A stretch of DNA of 64,000 nucleotides from Ciona intestinalis (GCF_000224145.3 NW_004190423.2:273257-337256); one strand, 5' to 3'. Positions 31,501 through 43,680 are shown, counted from the first letter of the stretch. Numbers and translations: made by a program. The notes: a model not told the origin generated them from the sequence alone.

Positions 31501-33916
31501 AATTTACTGAACCATTGTTCAAATAAACCTATTCTAATGTAAACACCACGTAAGCATATCGACCAATCAGGTTGCATGGCTGCAATCCAGTAATATGACA
31601 TCACACAACAAACGATGTATTCTAAAACGTCATCGTCTTGACAACCGGAAACACTCTTCTGAGCATTGTTCCGGAAGTTCTCGGCAACCTGGTGCGGTTG
31701 CTATGGTTACCAGGTTGCATTTGCGCTTTGCTGTATTATGATGTCATAATAGCAACACAGGAAATGGTCGCAGACGTACAAAGAGCTTCCGGTGTAACAA
31801 GACACAGTGTGACTTCATAATACAAACGCATATATTAGTCACAATACGATTTGTTTAATTGTCTATAATTAACAACGCCAACGGATGTAATATTCACACA
31901 CACCGATAAACAACGGGGCTAGTTTCGTATTGCAACATAAGCAACAAATGCATTCCATAAATAAACCGCTGCCAGGCATATTACACTGTTTTGGGAATAT
32001 TTTAGTTTCATATTGCAATTACTTTAATAAACTGTTGCTTAACATTTAAAGGCGTGCTTAGGCACCAAACCTGGGGTGGTACGGTGGGTCTGCATTACTC
32101 ACTAAACATTATAACAGAAGACGTGAGATGTGTTTCACAGGATCCAGTCTCTTAACTTATACTGCATTGCAATATGTAAACCATAAATATATATATTGTT
32201 TTTGTTTGTAAAAGTTTCGCGCCTATTGGTGCAAGGCTGCAAGCAAAACTTTTTCTGGTACTCTAACAGCCACAAAGAATTACATTGGCTAAAAGTAAAA
32301 ATCCTTATACAAAAAGTATTTCAAGTTATACAACTATAGCCTATGTGCATTTGGTTTAAATTACACCACATGTGGTAACGGTTTGAATGATTTTATAATT
32401 CCAATTGCTTTAAATACAATTTGTATTAATTGTGGTTAGGTTTACAAAATCTTATCATAATTTAATAAACCACAAATATAACATGATATAGCCTTGAGCT
32501 ACATACATTTGCATATTACATTGAATATTAACAAGTGTTGATTAAATTTAACAATCACAGCTTTGTAATCCACTCGGCATTTCGAAGAATTTAATTCTAA
32601 CGACCGCAACAATTGAAATGCTAATTTTAGAAACCAAACAAGATTAAATTTGAACACAAAGCATTGTATGCAAATGTGTTAATATGGGTTTAGTATAAGA
32701 AGATTCTGAATGCTTAAACTACCTCAAATGCTGGAGAAAAACCTGCCATGTGGGTCTATAATGGTAACTGACTATTTTAAGAAACGTTTTTTGCTATACC
32801 ATAAAATAAATGTAGACAATATATATACATTATATTGGGGTATTAATTTATATACAAAATGCAGTGATAAATGCCAACTACCAACTTTTACCCAAAACCA
32901 GTATTTCTTAACCTTTCATAGTTTGTGGCCCCTTCAGAGACACTCACCACCCGCAGCCCCCTGCTCCATCAAATAATTTACATTTGTTTTAACTTATTTA
33001 CGTCTATTGTAGTATTCACCACTTTGCAGGAATCAGTCTTTAAAAAATACAAGGCCATGAGCAGAATGTGGCCCAGTAAACCATGTGGTTTTCATTAGGA
33101 ACCACCAGGCACACTGGTTAGCATGCCTGCCTCTAGGCCAGAGGTTACGGATTAGATTTTTGGGCGGATATATATGTCTTACAAAAAAAAGAAGAAGTTA
33201 CATACCTTCCATCCAGCAGATGAGTTGCTATCACCCTTATCCTTAAAGTAAGGAACATTCTTCACCATCCAGTCATATATCTGTGCGAGGGTCAATCTTT
33301 TATCAGGGGAGCTTTCAATGCCTTGTGTGATGAGGTCAGCGTATGACATATTCCCCCAAGCGTTCTTGCGCGATGTAGTTTTAGGCTTCGAAGCCACATT
33401 GCTGACCAAAGAAGAATCCACGCTACTGGTGGCGGTGACCGGTGTATGGAGCCCTACACTAAGGGTGGAGGACACCCCTGTTATAACTGGTTTAGTATCA
33501 AGTTGGGTGGGAGAGGACATAGTGTTCGGAAAAGGCGCCTGAGGAGACGATAAGTCAGTGAAGGATAGATTAGGACTGGCGTTGCTGCTGTTAACCCCAC
33601 TTTGCTGCCCACTCAGTAAAATACTTGAGAAATCGGTGACAAGGTTAGCAGATGGGGACCCTGCAAGTCCGTTGCTAAACTCTGACCCCATTGGTTCTTG
33701 TATCTCTTGTTTTATCGACTGCACAAGGCTGGGTTGAGCCAGCGCCTCCATTAGTAAATGTTCTTGAGAAGAAGCTTCTTCAATTGTTGCTTCCAACTTC
33801 ATTCCAACATCATTGTCTTCGTTCCTTCGGCCCGATGGTCGGTTCATTGGCCAGGTTCCTGACCTTGGCCTTGCTTGAGGCTGGAAATCTGCGTCTATGT
33901 TTGTTAAGTCGGACAT
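16562..33916 (-). CDS. FoxO: Forkhead box O transcription factor
   Basis: Nuclear DNA-binding factor controlled by insulin/PI3K-Akt signalling in animals. Coding exons, in gene order: 33206-33916, 22430-22624, 22046-22173, 21621-21739, 20856-20969, 18754-18836, 18306-18362, 17302-17352, 16562-16795. All phases match; the product is 563 aa, shorter than the roughly 650 aa of vertebrate FoxO1/3. The Akt-type site RPRSGTWPM lies near residue 17. The forkhead domain starts [19 protein letters not shown] and continues in exon 2 with [13 protein letters not shown] and GTGKSSWW. The second site RRRATSM follows it within KSPRRRATS, also the NLS. The third, [11 protein letters not shown], spans the exon 3-4 junction. 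The last exon holds [23 protein letters not shown], matching the C-terminal activation region. The split after GWK is the intron position known in vertebrate FoxO genes. A strong acceptor at 33997 implies a 5'UTR intron. Confidence 0.95.
16906..17270 (-). mobile_element. Full-length tRNA-derived SINE, FoxO intron
   Basis: Read on the minus strand, the head contains TGGTTCAGTGGTTAGCGCCC (A box) and CGGTTCAAGGC (B-box-like). The core follows, though its GTCCTTAAGAAGCTAC replaces the usual GTGTCTTGCCCAA complement. Then come two tail units with CGAGGTGTATAAAACAGAAC. It sits between the last two FoxO coding exons. Confidence 0.7.
17556..17680. other. Assembly gap (125 N)
   Basis: In a FoxO intron (17353-18305), followed by a SINE fragment (17681-17850). 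It is the only gap here not of length 50, so it may be a sized gap. Confidence 0.95.
18485..18715 (-). mobile_element. tRNA-derived SINE, FoxO intron
   Basis: Head, core (TTAAGTGTCTTGCCCAATGA on the plus strand) and a shortened tail (TTTCATACACCTCGTGC). It lies between FoxO exons at 18306-18362 and 18754-18836. Confidence 0.65.
19076..19955. repeat. 20-bp satellite, about 45 units, FoxO intron
   Basis: Units of CACTTTTTCATATATAAGCC with variants TTATCATATATAAGCC, TTTTCATATAAAAGCC and TTATCATATGTAAGCC. Variants recur in the same order (for example blocks ending AAGCCTTTTTCATATAAAAG), indicating higher-order duplication of several units at a time. Each unit contains a TATA-like ATATATAAG. Confidence 0.95.
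20031..20226. mobile_element. GGGGTAAGA-family MITE, FoxO intron
   Basis: Ends TATAGTAAGGTGGGGGAAGA and CTTCCCCCACCCTACTATA. The interior has TTTTAAACAATTAACAACGG and AGTTTTATAATTCTTTGAA. Very close to the copies at 47988 and 49033. Confidence 0.75.
21045..21180. repeat. 60-bp tandem repeat, about 2.3 units, FoxO intron
   Basis: TTGGCAATTGTTGGTATATG, TTGTTGCTGCCAGGTGTATT and AAGTGTGAAAGAGATCTT repeat twice with a partial third. A SINE in minus orientation follows (about 21195-21345). Confidence 0.8.
22430..22624 (-). CDS. FoxO: FoxO second coding exon (recognition helix, wing, Akt site 2)
   Basis: 65 codons between CCCCAG and [16 protein letters not shown] is the DNA-recognition helix. [16 protein letters not shown] is the wing region. 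RRRATS is the Akt/14-3-3 site within a basic nuclear-localisation stretch. [12 protein letters not shown] closes the exon. Confidence 0.95.
22970..23130 (+). repeat. SINE-like repeat near the 3' end of FoxO intron 1, arm 1
   Basis: About 160 bp from GTAAGACATATATATAC through ACCTCTGGCCTAGAGGCAGG and CCTGGTGGTTCCTAATGAAA to TTTTTTAAAGACTGATT. The reverse complement recurs at 33020-33184 by the 5' end of the same intron. A related SINE piece precedes it (22790-22925). Confidence 0.85.
26290..26560 (+). other. GC-richer island with two overlapping open frames, FoxO intron 1
   Basis: About 65-70 codons are open in two plus-strand frames, with several GACGTCA/TACGTCA sites in a locally GC-richer stretch. 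No domain, splice pair or codon bias that I can see. It could be an intronic regulatory segment. Not called as a gene. Confidence 0.25.
27892..28175. repeat. 39-bp minisatellite, seven units, FoxO intron 1
   Basis: Units of ACCCTGTACTTTAAACATGG, GGTGGAATTTACACCCAAC. The unit length is a multiple of three and lacks stops in several frames, so it gives long repetitive reading frames on both strands (for example [13 protein letters not shown]). These are not supported as genes. Confidence 0.95.
30640..31480 (-). repeat. About 90-bp tandem array, roughly nine units, FoxO intron 1
   Basis: Units of AGGACCTCACCCATATAGAA, TGGGCCAACTCTGGCCTAAA and CAGGTCCCATGGC. Two alternating subtypes (with CACGCCACACTATAGG or CATGTCTCACTATAGG) are arranged as a dimer repeated at least twice. 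Opposite in orientation to the arrays at 4990 and 34650. Confidence 0.9.
33018..33184 (-). repeat. SINE-like repeat at the 5' end of FoxO intron 1, arm 2
   Basis: Inverted copy of 22970-23130, ending about 20 bases from the FoxO donor site at 33205. It contains CACTGGTTAGCATGCCTGCC, an A-box-like start, and GAGGTTACGGATTAGATTT, a B-box-like block, so it is probably tRNA-derived. Confidence 0.85.
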
Positions 33917-33996
33917 GTTGTGTAACTACATGCGGATCTAATAACAATTAAAAGACCCAGGAGTTGCGGTTACTATTGTTGTCAAAATACTTGTGC
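33206..33996 (-). CDS. FoxO: FoxO first coding exon (Akt site 1, first half of forkhead)
   Basis: The CDS part is 33206-33916 (237 codons) and 33917-33996 is inferred 5'UTR after TTTCTCTTTTCCAG. Residues 1-170 are Ser/Gln-rich linker around RPRSGTWPM; the forkhead begins near residue 180. It ends [12 protein letters not shown] before GTATGT. ATG at 33916 is chosen because it is the first in frame after the acceptor and sits at the usual distance from the Akt site. Confidence 0.9.
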
Positions 33997-34649
33997 CTGG
34001 AAAAGAGAAAACTTAAATTAATATCTTAACTATACTACCAGCAAAAAGAGACAAGCTGAATTATTTTTTTTGTTCTATATGGGTAAGACTGAGGCCCTAT
34101 GACAATGCATGCAATGAGAGCTGCGGTGTAAGTTTGACGTATTGCGTTTGCGCATCTACATAATTAGGAATCTAACAAATAGAATTTACCTTTGCATAAC
34201 TACTGCCTAAAACCCCTCATTTCTTAGGACACAAAAATTGAAATAAGAATCAACAAAAGCATTCAAAAATTCTATTTTTTACTGTACCAATTAAAAAATG
34301 AGCAAAAACACATAGACAGAAAATTGGCTTTTAAAACTGCAAATTTAAAAGACCTAGTCCTACTGCAGAGCATTGCTATAAGACGCAACAAAAGCCTTTT
34401 GCATTGCACCTTTAATACTAGATCACACCATGTTAAATCACCCACTGAAGTTGCACCACTGATGATATGGTTAAAACGGAAATGCAACAGATCACAATAT
34501 TGCGTCATTTGCTTCCTGTGGTAATACTGATACAGTGAGTAACCTTTTATTTAACGCCCACAACTGGCAAACTATAGTTTCGGTGGATTGCTGAAACTTT
34601 ACCAGAGAATTCAACGCACACCTCAATGCTCATATCCTTTGGTCTATTT

Positions 34650-35030
34650 CTGTATGGATGAGGTATTACAGTGTGGCATACCAAGATTTAAATACCACAG
34701 TTGACCCATTACCACAACATTGTATATGCACATTATATTCTATATGGGTGAGGTCCTACAGTGAGGCATGCCATGGGACCTGATATTTAGACCAGAGTTG
34801 GCCCATTACCCCAACATTGTATATGCACATTATATTCTATATGGGTGAGGTCCTACAGTGAGGCATGCCATGGGACCTGATATTTAGACCAGAGTTGGCC
34901 CATTACCCCAACATTGTATATGCACAAGCACATTCTATTCTATATGGGTGAGGTCCTACAGTGAGGCATGCCATGGGACCTGATATTTAGACCAGAGTTG
35001 GCCCATTACCCCAACACCCAAGGTGCTATG
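34650..35030 (+). repeat. About 90-bp tandem array upstream of FoxO
   Basis: Four units of GGTGAGGTCCTACAGTGAGG, CATGCCATGGGACCTGATAT and ATTACCCCAACATTGTATAT. The last unit ends in CCAACACCCAAGGTGCTATG, the junction also seen at 5440. Confidence 0.9.
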
Positions 35031-38000
35031 CTTACCCTTTAAAGTTTAAAAATAAATTCCCCCTAAAGTTAAGTATCTTTATGAGCTGCCAATATATTAG
35101 ATTAATGTCAAAGCTTTTTTACACAAGCATATACAAGACACACATATTACACAAAGCATTCTATTGGCGTGTGGTTTTACAACATTACAATACATATTAC
35201 CCTAACCAGTACAGCTATTAATAAAGTGAAAGTATTACATATGTGTGGTTAAGTGGTATGTTTATAGTTTATTGCTATATTACTCAAACATTGAAGTGTT
35301 TGCATTACCCTAACTGTGAGCTTTCATGTAATCGATTACCCATTAAAGCACTTTAATAATGCTACACACCCACACTGCTATACAAATGAACAGTGTGCAG
35401 AATTTTCTCTTGCTACAGGTCCATGCAGTCATTATGAAACCTAATTAAATGCCTATATTATTATTTGTTACCTGAACAATGTAAGTCTTTGCAACCACAG
35501 TAACTTAACTTAATGTTTATATTTGTTGCACAGAGAGATATTCGTGACACAGATTCACGCAATAATGTTTACATTTGCAGCAATTGATTGTTTATGTTAT
35601 TGTTTTTTTACGTAATCTAATTCTCATGGGTGATTGCAAGATGACACAAGTTATATTTTAAAACTAAATATAAACAAATGCAGACACAGTAGCTCAACTA
35701 ACCTATACAAGTACCTGTTCAATACTAAATTGCTAAGTCTGCACTTTGCATAACAGGCTAACATACCAAACTTGCAAAATACAGCAAATGCAGACAGACA
35801 GTAACACAACAAACTAATCAAAAATGCAAGTTACTTCCCATTTCCAAAGTCACCAAAATGGTCACAAACTCTATACTACACTACAACTAATATATTCTTA
35901 AGAACCTTGGCTTAAACCCTAACCCCTAGCCATAACTTAAACTTATTTTTGTTGGTTTTAAATTGTCCAAGACAAAGACATTAGCGAACTTAAAAATAGT
36001 TCAATAGTTGCACATGCATTCAAACTATAACTTGTAACAAAACATAGCATCTAGAATCATACGCATATAGTCTGCAAACCTTGACTTGGCGTTTAACCCC
36101 CAGGCTTTAACTTCCGCATGTTGTTGAATTTGAATCATAAGAAACCAAATATTCATGGTTTTGGTTTTTAATGCAAGTTGATTAGTTTGCTGTGTTACTT
36201 AATAATGTTTGTCTGCATTTGCTGTATGGTTCAAGTTGCAATGTACATGTAACTTTTTTCATGTATTTTTAAAAAGATCATATGTACACCTATATAATTA
36301 ATAGTGATACTGAATACATAGATCTACATGCATAGCAATGATTTTACCCTTGGTTAGAAACTGCAATAATCTCGTTTCAAATCTGCGATTAAATAGACAG
36401 ATTATAATTTGGAAATAGTTATGAACCGCATTAGCAACTGCCACAGACTAAACAAAATGACAAAGACTGGCAAAACAGGTTCATAATACACTAGAACATA
36501 TTTTCTGTACAAGATAATTGATTCTGCAATAACTATCTCTCCTCACAGCAATGAAAAGACCACAAATTTTATTAAAATGAAAATTATTACCATTTTTTTC
36601 CCTTTACTTTTTATATTTATATGCAATGCTGAATTAATAAGATATAACGTACAAAAACTTGTATTTAAATAAAACAATTTCGTTTTTCATCTTTTTTTCT
36701 TACAGATCTATTTTGTCAAATATAAATCTCTTTCCTCCGTTAAGCATACTTAATTAAAAATATCTTAGAAATATTGGATCTTTTAAAATAAATTTCCAGA
36801 GAGCTCAATCAGACTTACAACATGGCAGTAGCAGCCTGTATTTCGTACCCGCTGCATAAGAGAGAGAACAATGAATGAAACATTTTGTACAGATTGCTGC
36901 TAATTTTAGAACACAATTCTAGAAAACATACAAAATACTCACAAGGCAACAAACACAATATAAACAGAAAATGCAATGGTCTGTCTTTTGCCTAAAATTA
37001 AACTTCCAAAGGCCCAGAAACCATACATTTTACAAACCTATTCTTAAACCATAAATAAAAAAACTAATTAACTGTACAAAACTTTCACTTTAAATAAACT
37101 TTAAAGGGAAATAGAATCACACAGATTCTTTTTTAACCACTGTCTTTTAGTTGCTATATCCCTTCTTTTCTTGTTTTTAATTGTTTGATCTTTTCTATTC
37201 GAATAGATAAATAATTGCTGGGATTACAATATATATTATAATATGCTTAAAAAAGATTAAATTGTAGCCTATAACTTGACTTTTCATTTAGCAAATACAT
37301 GCATATCAATAGCATATCACTTAACAGAGCGTATGCAAATTGGAGACAAGATTTTCTGCCAACACCCTTTCCTTTCATACGTTTAACAGGATAATACATT
37401 TCCTATATTGCTTTCCCCATTCGTAGAATGAACATGGAACAGCTGTTTTACAACAGATGCAACTCTGCAACCATTTTTCATGCACAGTCAAAGTTATAAA
37501 ATTAGATAAACCCCTAATTAGGCTCAAAAGTGCCNNNNNNNNNNNNNNNNNNNNNNNNNNNNNNNNNNNNNNNNNNNNNNNNNNCAGAAAAACAACCAAT
37601 ACATAAACGTTTAGTTACTTTTTAACACAAAAAGGCTAAAAAAGGCTCCTCAATTACCTAAATAAAATGTTAATATAAAATGTTGGGGTATAGGCCTTAG
37701 CAATGCAAAGTAAAAACATTTTACTACTTTTTTGGTATGAATGTCAAACACTGAGGTTACACCTCTTGAAACCAAGAAGATGATACTGGCTGATCTTAAC
37801 ATCTGCCACCAAAATGGGATTAAAAACCACCAGTATAGATTGACAATAAAACAATAAAACGTCTGTATTATATGATTGATTGGCTATTTTTAACATAAGT
37901 TAAAATGAATTATAAAAATGGGATTATAAAAATGGGATTATAAAACAGGTGTTTTACCAGGTGCATACATCATATTAGCTAAAGATATTCTCAAAAATAA

Positions 38001-38450
38001 AGAGTAAAACCCGGCTTAAATCTTACGTTTTCCTTTAAATTATGGCATTTAGAAAATAATCAAAACATAGGCAGGTAATCAATTTTGCTTGAGTAAGCTT
38101 TAATAAATATACACAAATATAATTTGATATGCATGTTATGACTATATCCCAGTATGTGTATTATGTATACAAAGCTTAGGCACCAAACCTGGGGTGGCAG
38201 GGTGGACACACCTACTCTAATGTTAACTGCATTAATAAATAAACATTTACAAAAAAAATTAGATTGTTTCATAATAAACCCCTCTAAACAGCCCTGCATT
38301 TTTAAAAGTTTGGAGCCTATTAAATGCACACAATCACAAGCCAAACCAAAATATGCACTGACTTTAATTTATAAAACACAGTATAAAGTTTACTAAGTCA
38401 TGTGTCATTAAAATTTGCATTTGTACAGTAAAGTATTCCACAACTAAAAG
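35031..38450. other. Upstream of FoxO: AT-rich, no gene seen
   Basis: Very AT-rich sequence with a 50-N gap at 37535-37584. No coding exon with splice sites was found. It may include the intron between a FoxO 5'UTR exon and the first coding exon. Confidence 0.45.
37535..37584. other. Assembly gap (50 N)
   Basis: No duplicated flanks were noticed, unlike three of the other gaps. Confidence 0.95.
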
Positions 38451-38454
38451 TCAT

Positions 38455-38610
38455 GGATAAGTCACTCAAGTTCCCACCCACGAGAATATAAATGACCAAA
38501 CCAACCATAAGTCATGTCTGCTTATCCACACACTGTAATAGCTTCAGCAACTCGACTGTTGGCGTGAGAGTGGTAACCATAGATAAGTCATAAGAATATA
38601 AATGATAAAA
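38455..38610. repeat. 119-bp repeat, about 1.3 units
   Basis: GATAAGTCACTCAAGTTCCC, GTCATGTCTGCTTATCCACA and TTCAGCAACTCGACTG are present, with the second unit decayed. Confidence 0.8.
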
Positions 38611-39039
38611 AAAACAACCAACAGTCATGTCTGCTAACACTACTATAGACACATTAACCAATCTAAAAACATATAAACAAACCATGTACAATGTAACTAT
38701 GCATTCGCTTTTCAAAACCTACACCTTTCGCGTTAACTGTGTAACATTGTCCTATCAGTTAAATGTTGTCACTCCTTCGTGCGGTTGCGTATTTATTTTG
38801 ACACTAAAGACTATACAATCATTGCAACAATAATTTTCCGAGTTTAATATGTTGTACTGGTACTAATAGGCTGCATAATTGGGCCGGGGTATACGTGACT
38901 GCAGCAAAGGTATAAAAGTAAATTAAAGATATAAAATGCTTTACGATCATTTCGCTCTGCTAGTCTAAACAAGATTTCATTTCAACTGCGAAAAAATGCT
39001 ATTAAAACCTTTCTTAACTGTTACTGCATAGTTCCCTTT

Positions 39040-39260
39040 ATGTTGTATTCTAGAATACACACGTCACAATCTACCGGTGACTAAAAATATTCGAATATAT
39101 TCCCGAAACCCCGATTGTTGCAGCGATTGTTGCACTTCTGCAAGACAATCGCCATATTGTTTGGATAGCTGGTGACGTAGAGATCACGTGACTTAGGCGA
39201 CATTGGAATATATCTGGGGGCGTTACGCGAATTTAATAATTGCACTAATTACGCACTTTT
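39040..39260 (-). promoter_or_regulatory. Candidate distal FoxO promoter segment
   Basis: A locally GC-richer stretch in AT-rich DNA with TTCTAGAATAC, ACACGTCACA, GGTGACGTAGAGATCACGTG (CRE-half and E-box CACGTG) and a repeated CGATTGTTGCA. FoxO needs an upstream non-coding exon, and this is the most promoter-like segment within 6 kb. Inference only. Confidence 0.25.
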
Positions 39261-40209
39261 CTTTAATTAGGGCTCATTTAATTAGAAAGAAACTCCAATT
39301 TTGACACCCAATTTAAACTAATATTACGCGAAAGATAAATAAACACCCCAGTTTAAAGCTTAAAAAGTAATTTAATGACAATACACGATTTTTGGCGCAA
39401 TTTTTATGCAGAATCATTAAAAATGGAGTTTTTTTACAAAAACAGGTGAAGTTTGTTCTAAATTTTCTGTTAAAATAAAGAAATAAAGAGGTCTCGGTGT
39501 TGGGTTGTATTTGTTTACAAGCTTTAATGTCTAAAACTACTCATTTGCGTAGGTTTTAGAACCGAAAGGTTAAAATTATACCGTCATAGTTTTGGTAAAC
39601 AGTACGTAATGTAACGCCTACGTATAATGTATTACTAGTAGTAGGAATGAAACTGCGTGGTGTAGTTGTTATGACGGTAATATATGAAGTACGCACTAAG
39701 CCATAATACGTATGTTGCTACAGCGGGGTTTAATGCGAACTGTGTTACCAAGAAACGGTATAACCTGTTCTATTATTACATACAGTACACCACAGATAAA
39801 ACACTTTGGTTTGCTATGGCTTTTATACAGTATACGTAAAGCGTCAGTAATTTAAAGCCAAGTGCTATTATAGCCTTTATTGCAAATATCTAATGTATAA
39901 AAACATCACCAAACACCTCCGACATACGTCATGATCCTAATATATAGTCTAATATAAATTATATGAAGGCCGTTTACGTCACTTATGGCTGTAAAAAGAA
40001 GAATTAAGTTCACAGCATTTACGTAGAGACGTTTTGTAGCGTCTATAATGGCCGTTATCTGGAATTTTGGCTGCAGGTTTGTATGTGTATTGTTTAAAAT
40101 TGATTTAGCTTTACTGTTAAAGCAACAACGTAATTTATTAGTGAGTAATATATATATATATATTAATACAAAGGTACCATAGCGTAAAGTAGAATAATAT
40201 AACTAAAGA

Positions 40210-40465
40210 ATGAATGAATGTAACTTACTTTATCCTCGCGTGGCCGGAAAACAACAGTCGATATAACACGGGTTTAGCACCTCGTGCCAGCTTACGAATT
40301 ACCATGTATGTTACTTTGTAAGTGATTATTTTTTTGAGATTTTTTTATGTATGACTGATAATTTGAACAACCCATTAGAGACCACTGGGTTGTAGCAATT
40401 GCCGTTAAGTGTCTTGCCCAAGGACACAAATGCCCACAATGGTAGCAGCGTATAAAGCATTGTGT
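40210..40465 (-). mobile_element. tRNA-derived SINE, head truncated
   Basis: On the plus strand: the AATGAATGTAACTTACTTTA end, GTAAGTGATTATTTTTTTGA, then TTAAGTGTCTTGCCCAAGGA and CACAATGGTAGCAGCG. Tail and core are intact and the tRNA head is mostly lost. Confidence 0.65.
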
Positions 40466-40904
40466 CGGGTATATACATACCAGAGTCCGTATATAATGTT
40501 TATATACGGACTCTGATACATACTATATCACTTCACCTTTATTTGAGTATTATAGAATAATTGCAATTCGTCTCTTTGTGTCATTTTTCGGTCATAAAAT
40601 TCGAACCTAGACCCTTAAATCGGCAACGATGGGTTACCGCTACCTAGTGGATTAAAATTTTAAACCATTCCCATCAGCAGAGAGCGGTATTGAGTAATCG
40701 CTGGGTTCTTACAATGATGTGTGCGTGTTGTTTTCAACAGATTGAAGAGCACAGGATACCAGTTTCAATTCCTAGCTACCTCGAAAACAATATTATTCGT
40801 TGGGTTTTAGTTTTTTAATGCAAATGGCTTCGAAATATATTTAATAATTACAGCGTGTGACACATTGATTGGACTTATTTTTATAGTTTTAAATGTAAGC
40901 GCAT

Positions 40905-41125
40905 GCGTCTTTGGGCGAGACGCTTGGCAGTAATTGCTTCAGCCCAGTGGTCACTGATGGTTTGTCTAACAGTTGTCAGTAATACAGAAAAACAATCACC
41001 CACAAAATTGCAAGTCCTAAACGGGCACTAGGTGCATGAAACGGAGCACTCATGTTATTAGGACTGCCGTTTCCCGCCTCGGCGGGAGGAAAAACAAGTC
41101 ACATTCATTCATTTGTCATCACGAC
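40905..41125 (+). mobile_element. SINE core plus tail, opposite orientation
   Basis: TTTGGGCGAGACGCTTGGCA, CAGCCCAGTGGTCACTGATG, AACAATCACCCACAAAATTG and the end CACATTCATTCATTTG. With the copy at 40210 it forms a widely spaced inverted pair. Confidence 0.65.
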
Positions 41126-42124
41126 TCTAAAATAGCATTGTTAATTGATTATAACACGTTCAAGAAATATGGGAAGTAGGTACAAACAGTATCCATTCTA
41201 CACCATAGTACTAAACATCTCATACACTAAAATATTCCAATAATTTCTCTTTTTAAGCGACTATTTTGTTCAACCAAACCAACCACCACAGTCAGACTGC
41301 ACAATATCCATATTTTTAAATCCATACGACGCAATTTATGGTTATATGTTACATAAACACAATGTTTTAATAGTTCGATTTTCCGTCGTCTATTTTATTT
41401 ACCACCACTAACCACGTGACAAGCTAAATTGTTTCTGTTATCAGCGCGACCGCAGTTGTGTCATTGACAGAAGCTCATTTATGACGTCACAAGCAGGCCG
41501 TTTGTCCCCGCTTCGATTTTCTGACAATGCATTGTTCTTATCGCGTTTGACATTAAACAGAAATCTAAATTTTCTAGAACAGCGTCATTGTGACGAAATA
41601 ATAGTTTCTATTCGAAAACAAAGACCACGTGACGGAAACTATTCTAGAATCAACAAAACAATGGAGTTCTGGAATTCTAGACAATGGGAATTAAAACGTG
41701 AACAAACAGCATAGAAACATCATAAAGTTTTTATATTTATTAAATTTAATTATTAAATTCGTGCTAAAGTGGGGAGCACTTATTCTTATCTATGCAAGTA
41801 CTCTCTTGGCTCACTGTGACGAATATAAAGGGATAATGACGTACAATTAAATGAAGATACGTCATGATAAAGAGGTCTGTGGCAGAACAGAAGATTCATT
41901 GTTAAAAAGAAAGGTTAATTATTACGTAACAACCGAGGAAAACTAAATATTGATAAACCCTGAAGTCTAACCCAGTCGTTCTTAACATTGAAAGACAAAC
42001 ATGGAGATGGCTTAGTGTATTCGTGCTTAGTGTGTGGCGAATCACACGTTAAATTAATGCACATACATATTATTGGGAGGTAAAAAAGATACCGTTAGCA
42101 CATAATATCCCATATTTCTGATCT

Positions 42125-42305
42125 TGTTTTTAGGTGGGCGATGACAGTCGTTATAACACGGGTGTTCTGTTTCATACACCTCGTGCCAGCTTACAAGTTA
42201 CCACGTATGTAACTTATTTATCCTCGCATGGCGACACAACGGCAGTCGTTATATACACGGGTGTTCTGTTTCATACACCTAGTGCCCGCTTACAAGTTAA
42301 CACTG
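42125..42305 (-). repeat. SINE-tail units, two, tandem
   Basis: ACAGTCGTTATAACACGGGT, TTTCATACACCTCGTGCC and a second, slightly diverged unit. They lie between FoxO and GATA4/5/6. Confidence 0.75.
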
Positions 42306-43474
42306 CATCATATCCCTAGCGTAATGCCTAGTTACATTTCATTTATGCCTAACTACCATTAAAAAAGAAGGAAACAATAAGATTCAGGTATAACGTTTTT
42401 TAATAATTGATTTTTACCCCAGACAGACAAACTTAAGCCGTAACCCAAGCTAAAAGTTGTGGTTTAAAAACAACTTCAATTATTCATCAATCACCGCCTA
42501 AGGAAACCTATTAACTTGAATATCAGGTGTAACTTAAATCAACATGGTCTCGTGGAACTGGTTAAGGCGAAGATTAAGTTACTTTTAATCCGAGTTAGGC
42601 AAAGTAACTTGATAATGTGTTGACGGGAATCAAAAAGTAAAAGCGTGTCTCCAGTTTCGACGCTTTTTAGGCAAATTACTCGATTTTGTTTTTTTTTTTG
42701 TAGAAAATAGTAACGTAAAAGCGCATTCTCGTGTTTCGGCGCAAATTCTACGCTTCGGGAACATCTTATTCCGTATGACGGCTTGTGCGTTGACAAGAAC
42801 TGAAAGTAAAAGCTTATCTCAAGTTTCGACTCATTTTTCGATTTGGGGTGCTAGCTTCTTCTTTACCCTTGATATTTATATAACACCCAAAATTAACCAA
42901 AAATAAAGACACTTTGGGGCCTTCTTGGCGAATTATTCTATTTGGCCGGTCCCGGGCCCTGGGGTTTAGAGATATTCATACGTCTTATATCTTATATTTA
43001 CACTGGTTTTAAACTTTAATTAACATACACACACACGAATAAAGGTATGTAAAATAACGTTATTCTTATTCTTGAATATTCTTGATTGGTATAGTTTATC
43101 ATGGGGCAAGATGGATCCATTTGCCACCTTACCGCATAACGCACTTTAGCACATACTAATAATATCCCATATTCCCCAAATCGTGCTTTAACAATTAACA
43201 ACGCTCTTTTATGAGTCATGAGTATATGGGAAACGGGAGATATAAGCGGCGGCCAAACATACGTTGTTTAACATATACGTACGCCGGTTTAACTCTAAAG
43301 TAAACTAATGAATCAAAAACGCTGATATACGAAAGACATAATTCCCAAGGCACACACGAATATCAGTTCAAACCGCTGCCATATGAACCTAATACATTGA
43401 TCTTGGCCTAGTAGGTACGAGAGGTTACTACGTATTAATCAGGATTTTAACACACACTGTGTTAGACCATTTCA

Positions 43475-43680
43475 TCATAAAGTAGGGCGGGGTAAGATAG
43501 TTTAAGTTTTTTTTCTATTTTATCATTCCGTTTGGTAGTAAACAAATAATATTTACCGAAATATATAATCGTATCCTTACGACTTTGAAAGAGCGTTGTT
43601 AATTGTTAAAACTCGATTTGAAAATACGGAATATTATGTGCTAATGGTATCCATCTTACCCCACAGTATTATATGAAGAA
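43475..43680. mobile_element. GGGGTAAGA-family MITE
   Basis: Left end AGTAGGGCGGGGTAAGATAG and right end CCATCTTACCCCACAGTA, in inverted relation. Interior TTTGGTAGTAAACA and GCGTTGTTAATTG. Confidence 0.65.

Noticed and set aside
41481..41714. 77-codon plus-strand frame starting MTSQAGRLS
   Set aside because: No recognisable domain, no conserved neighbour and no splice or promoter signal; left out for lack of support.
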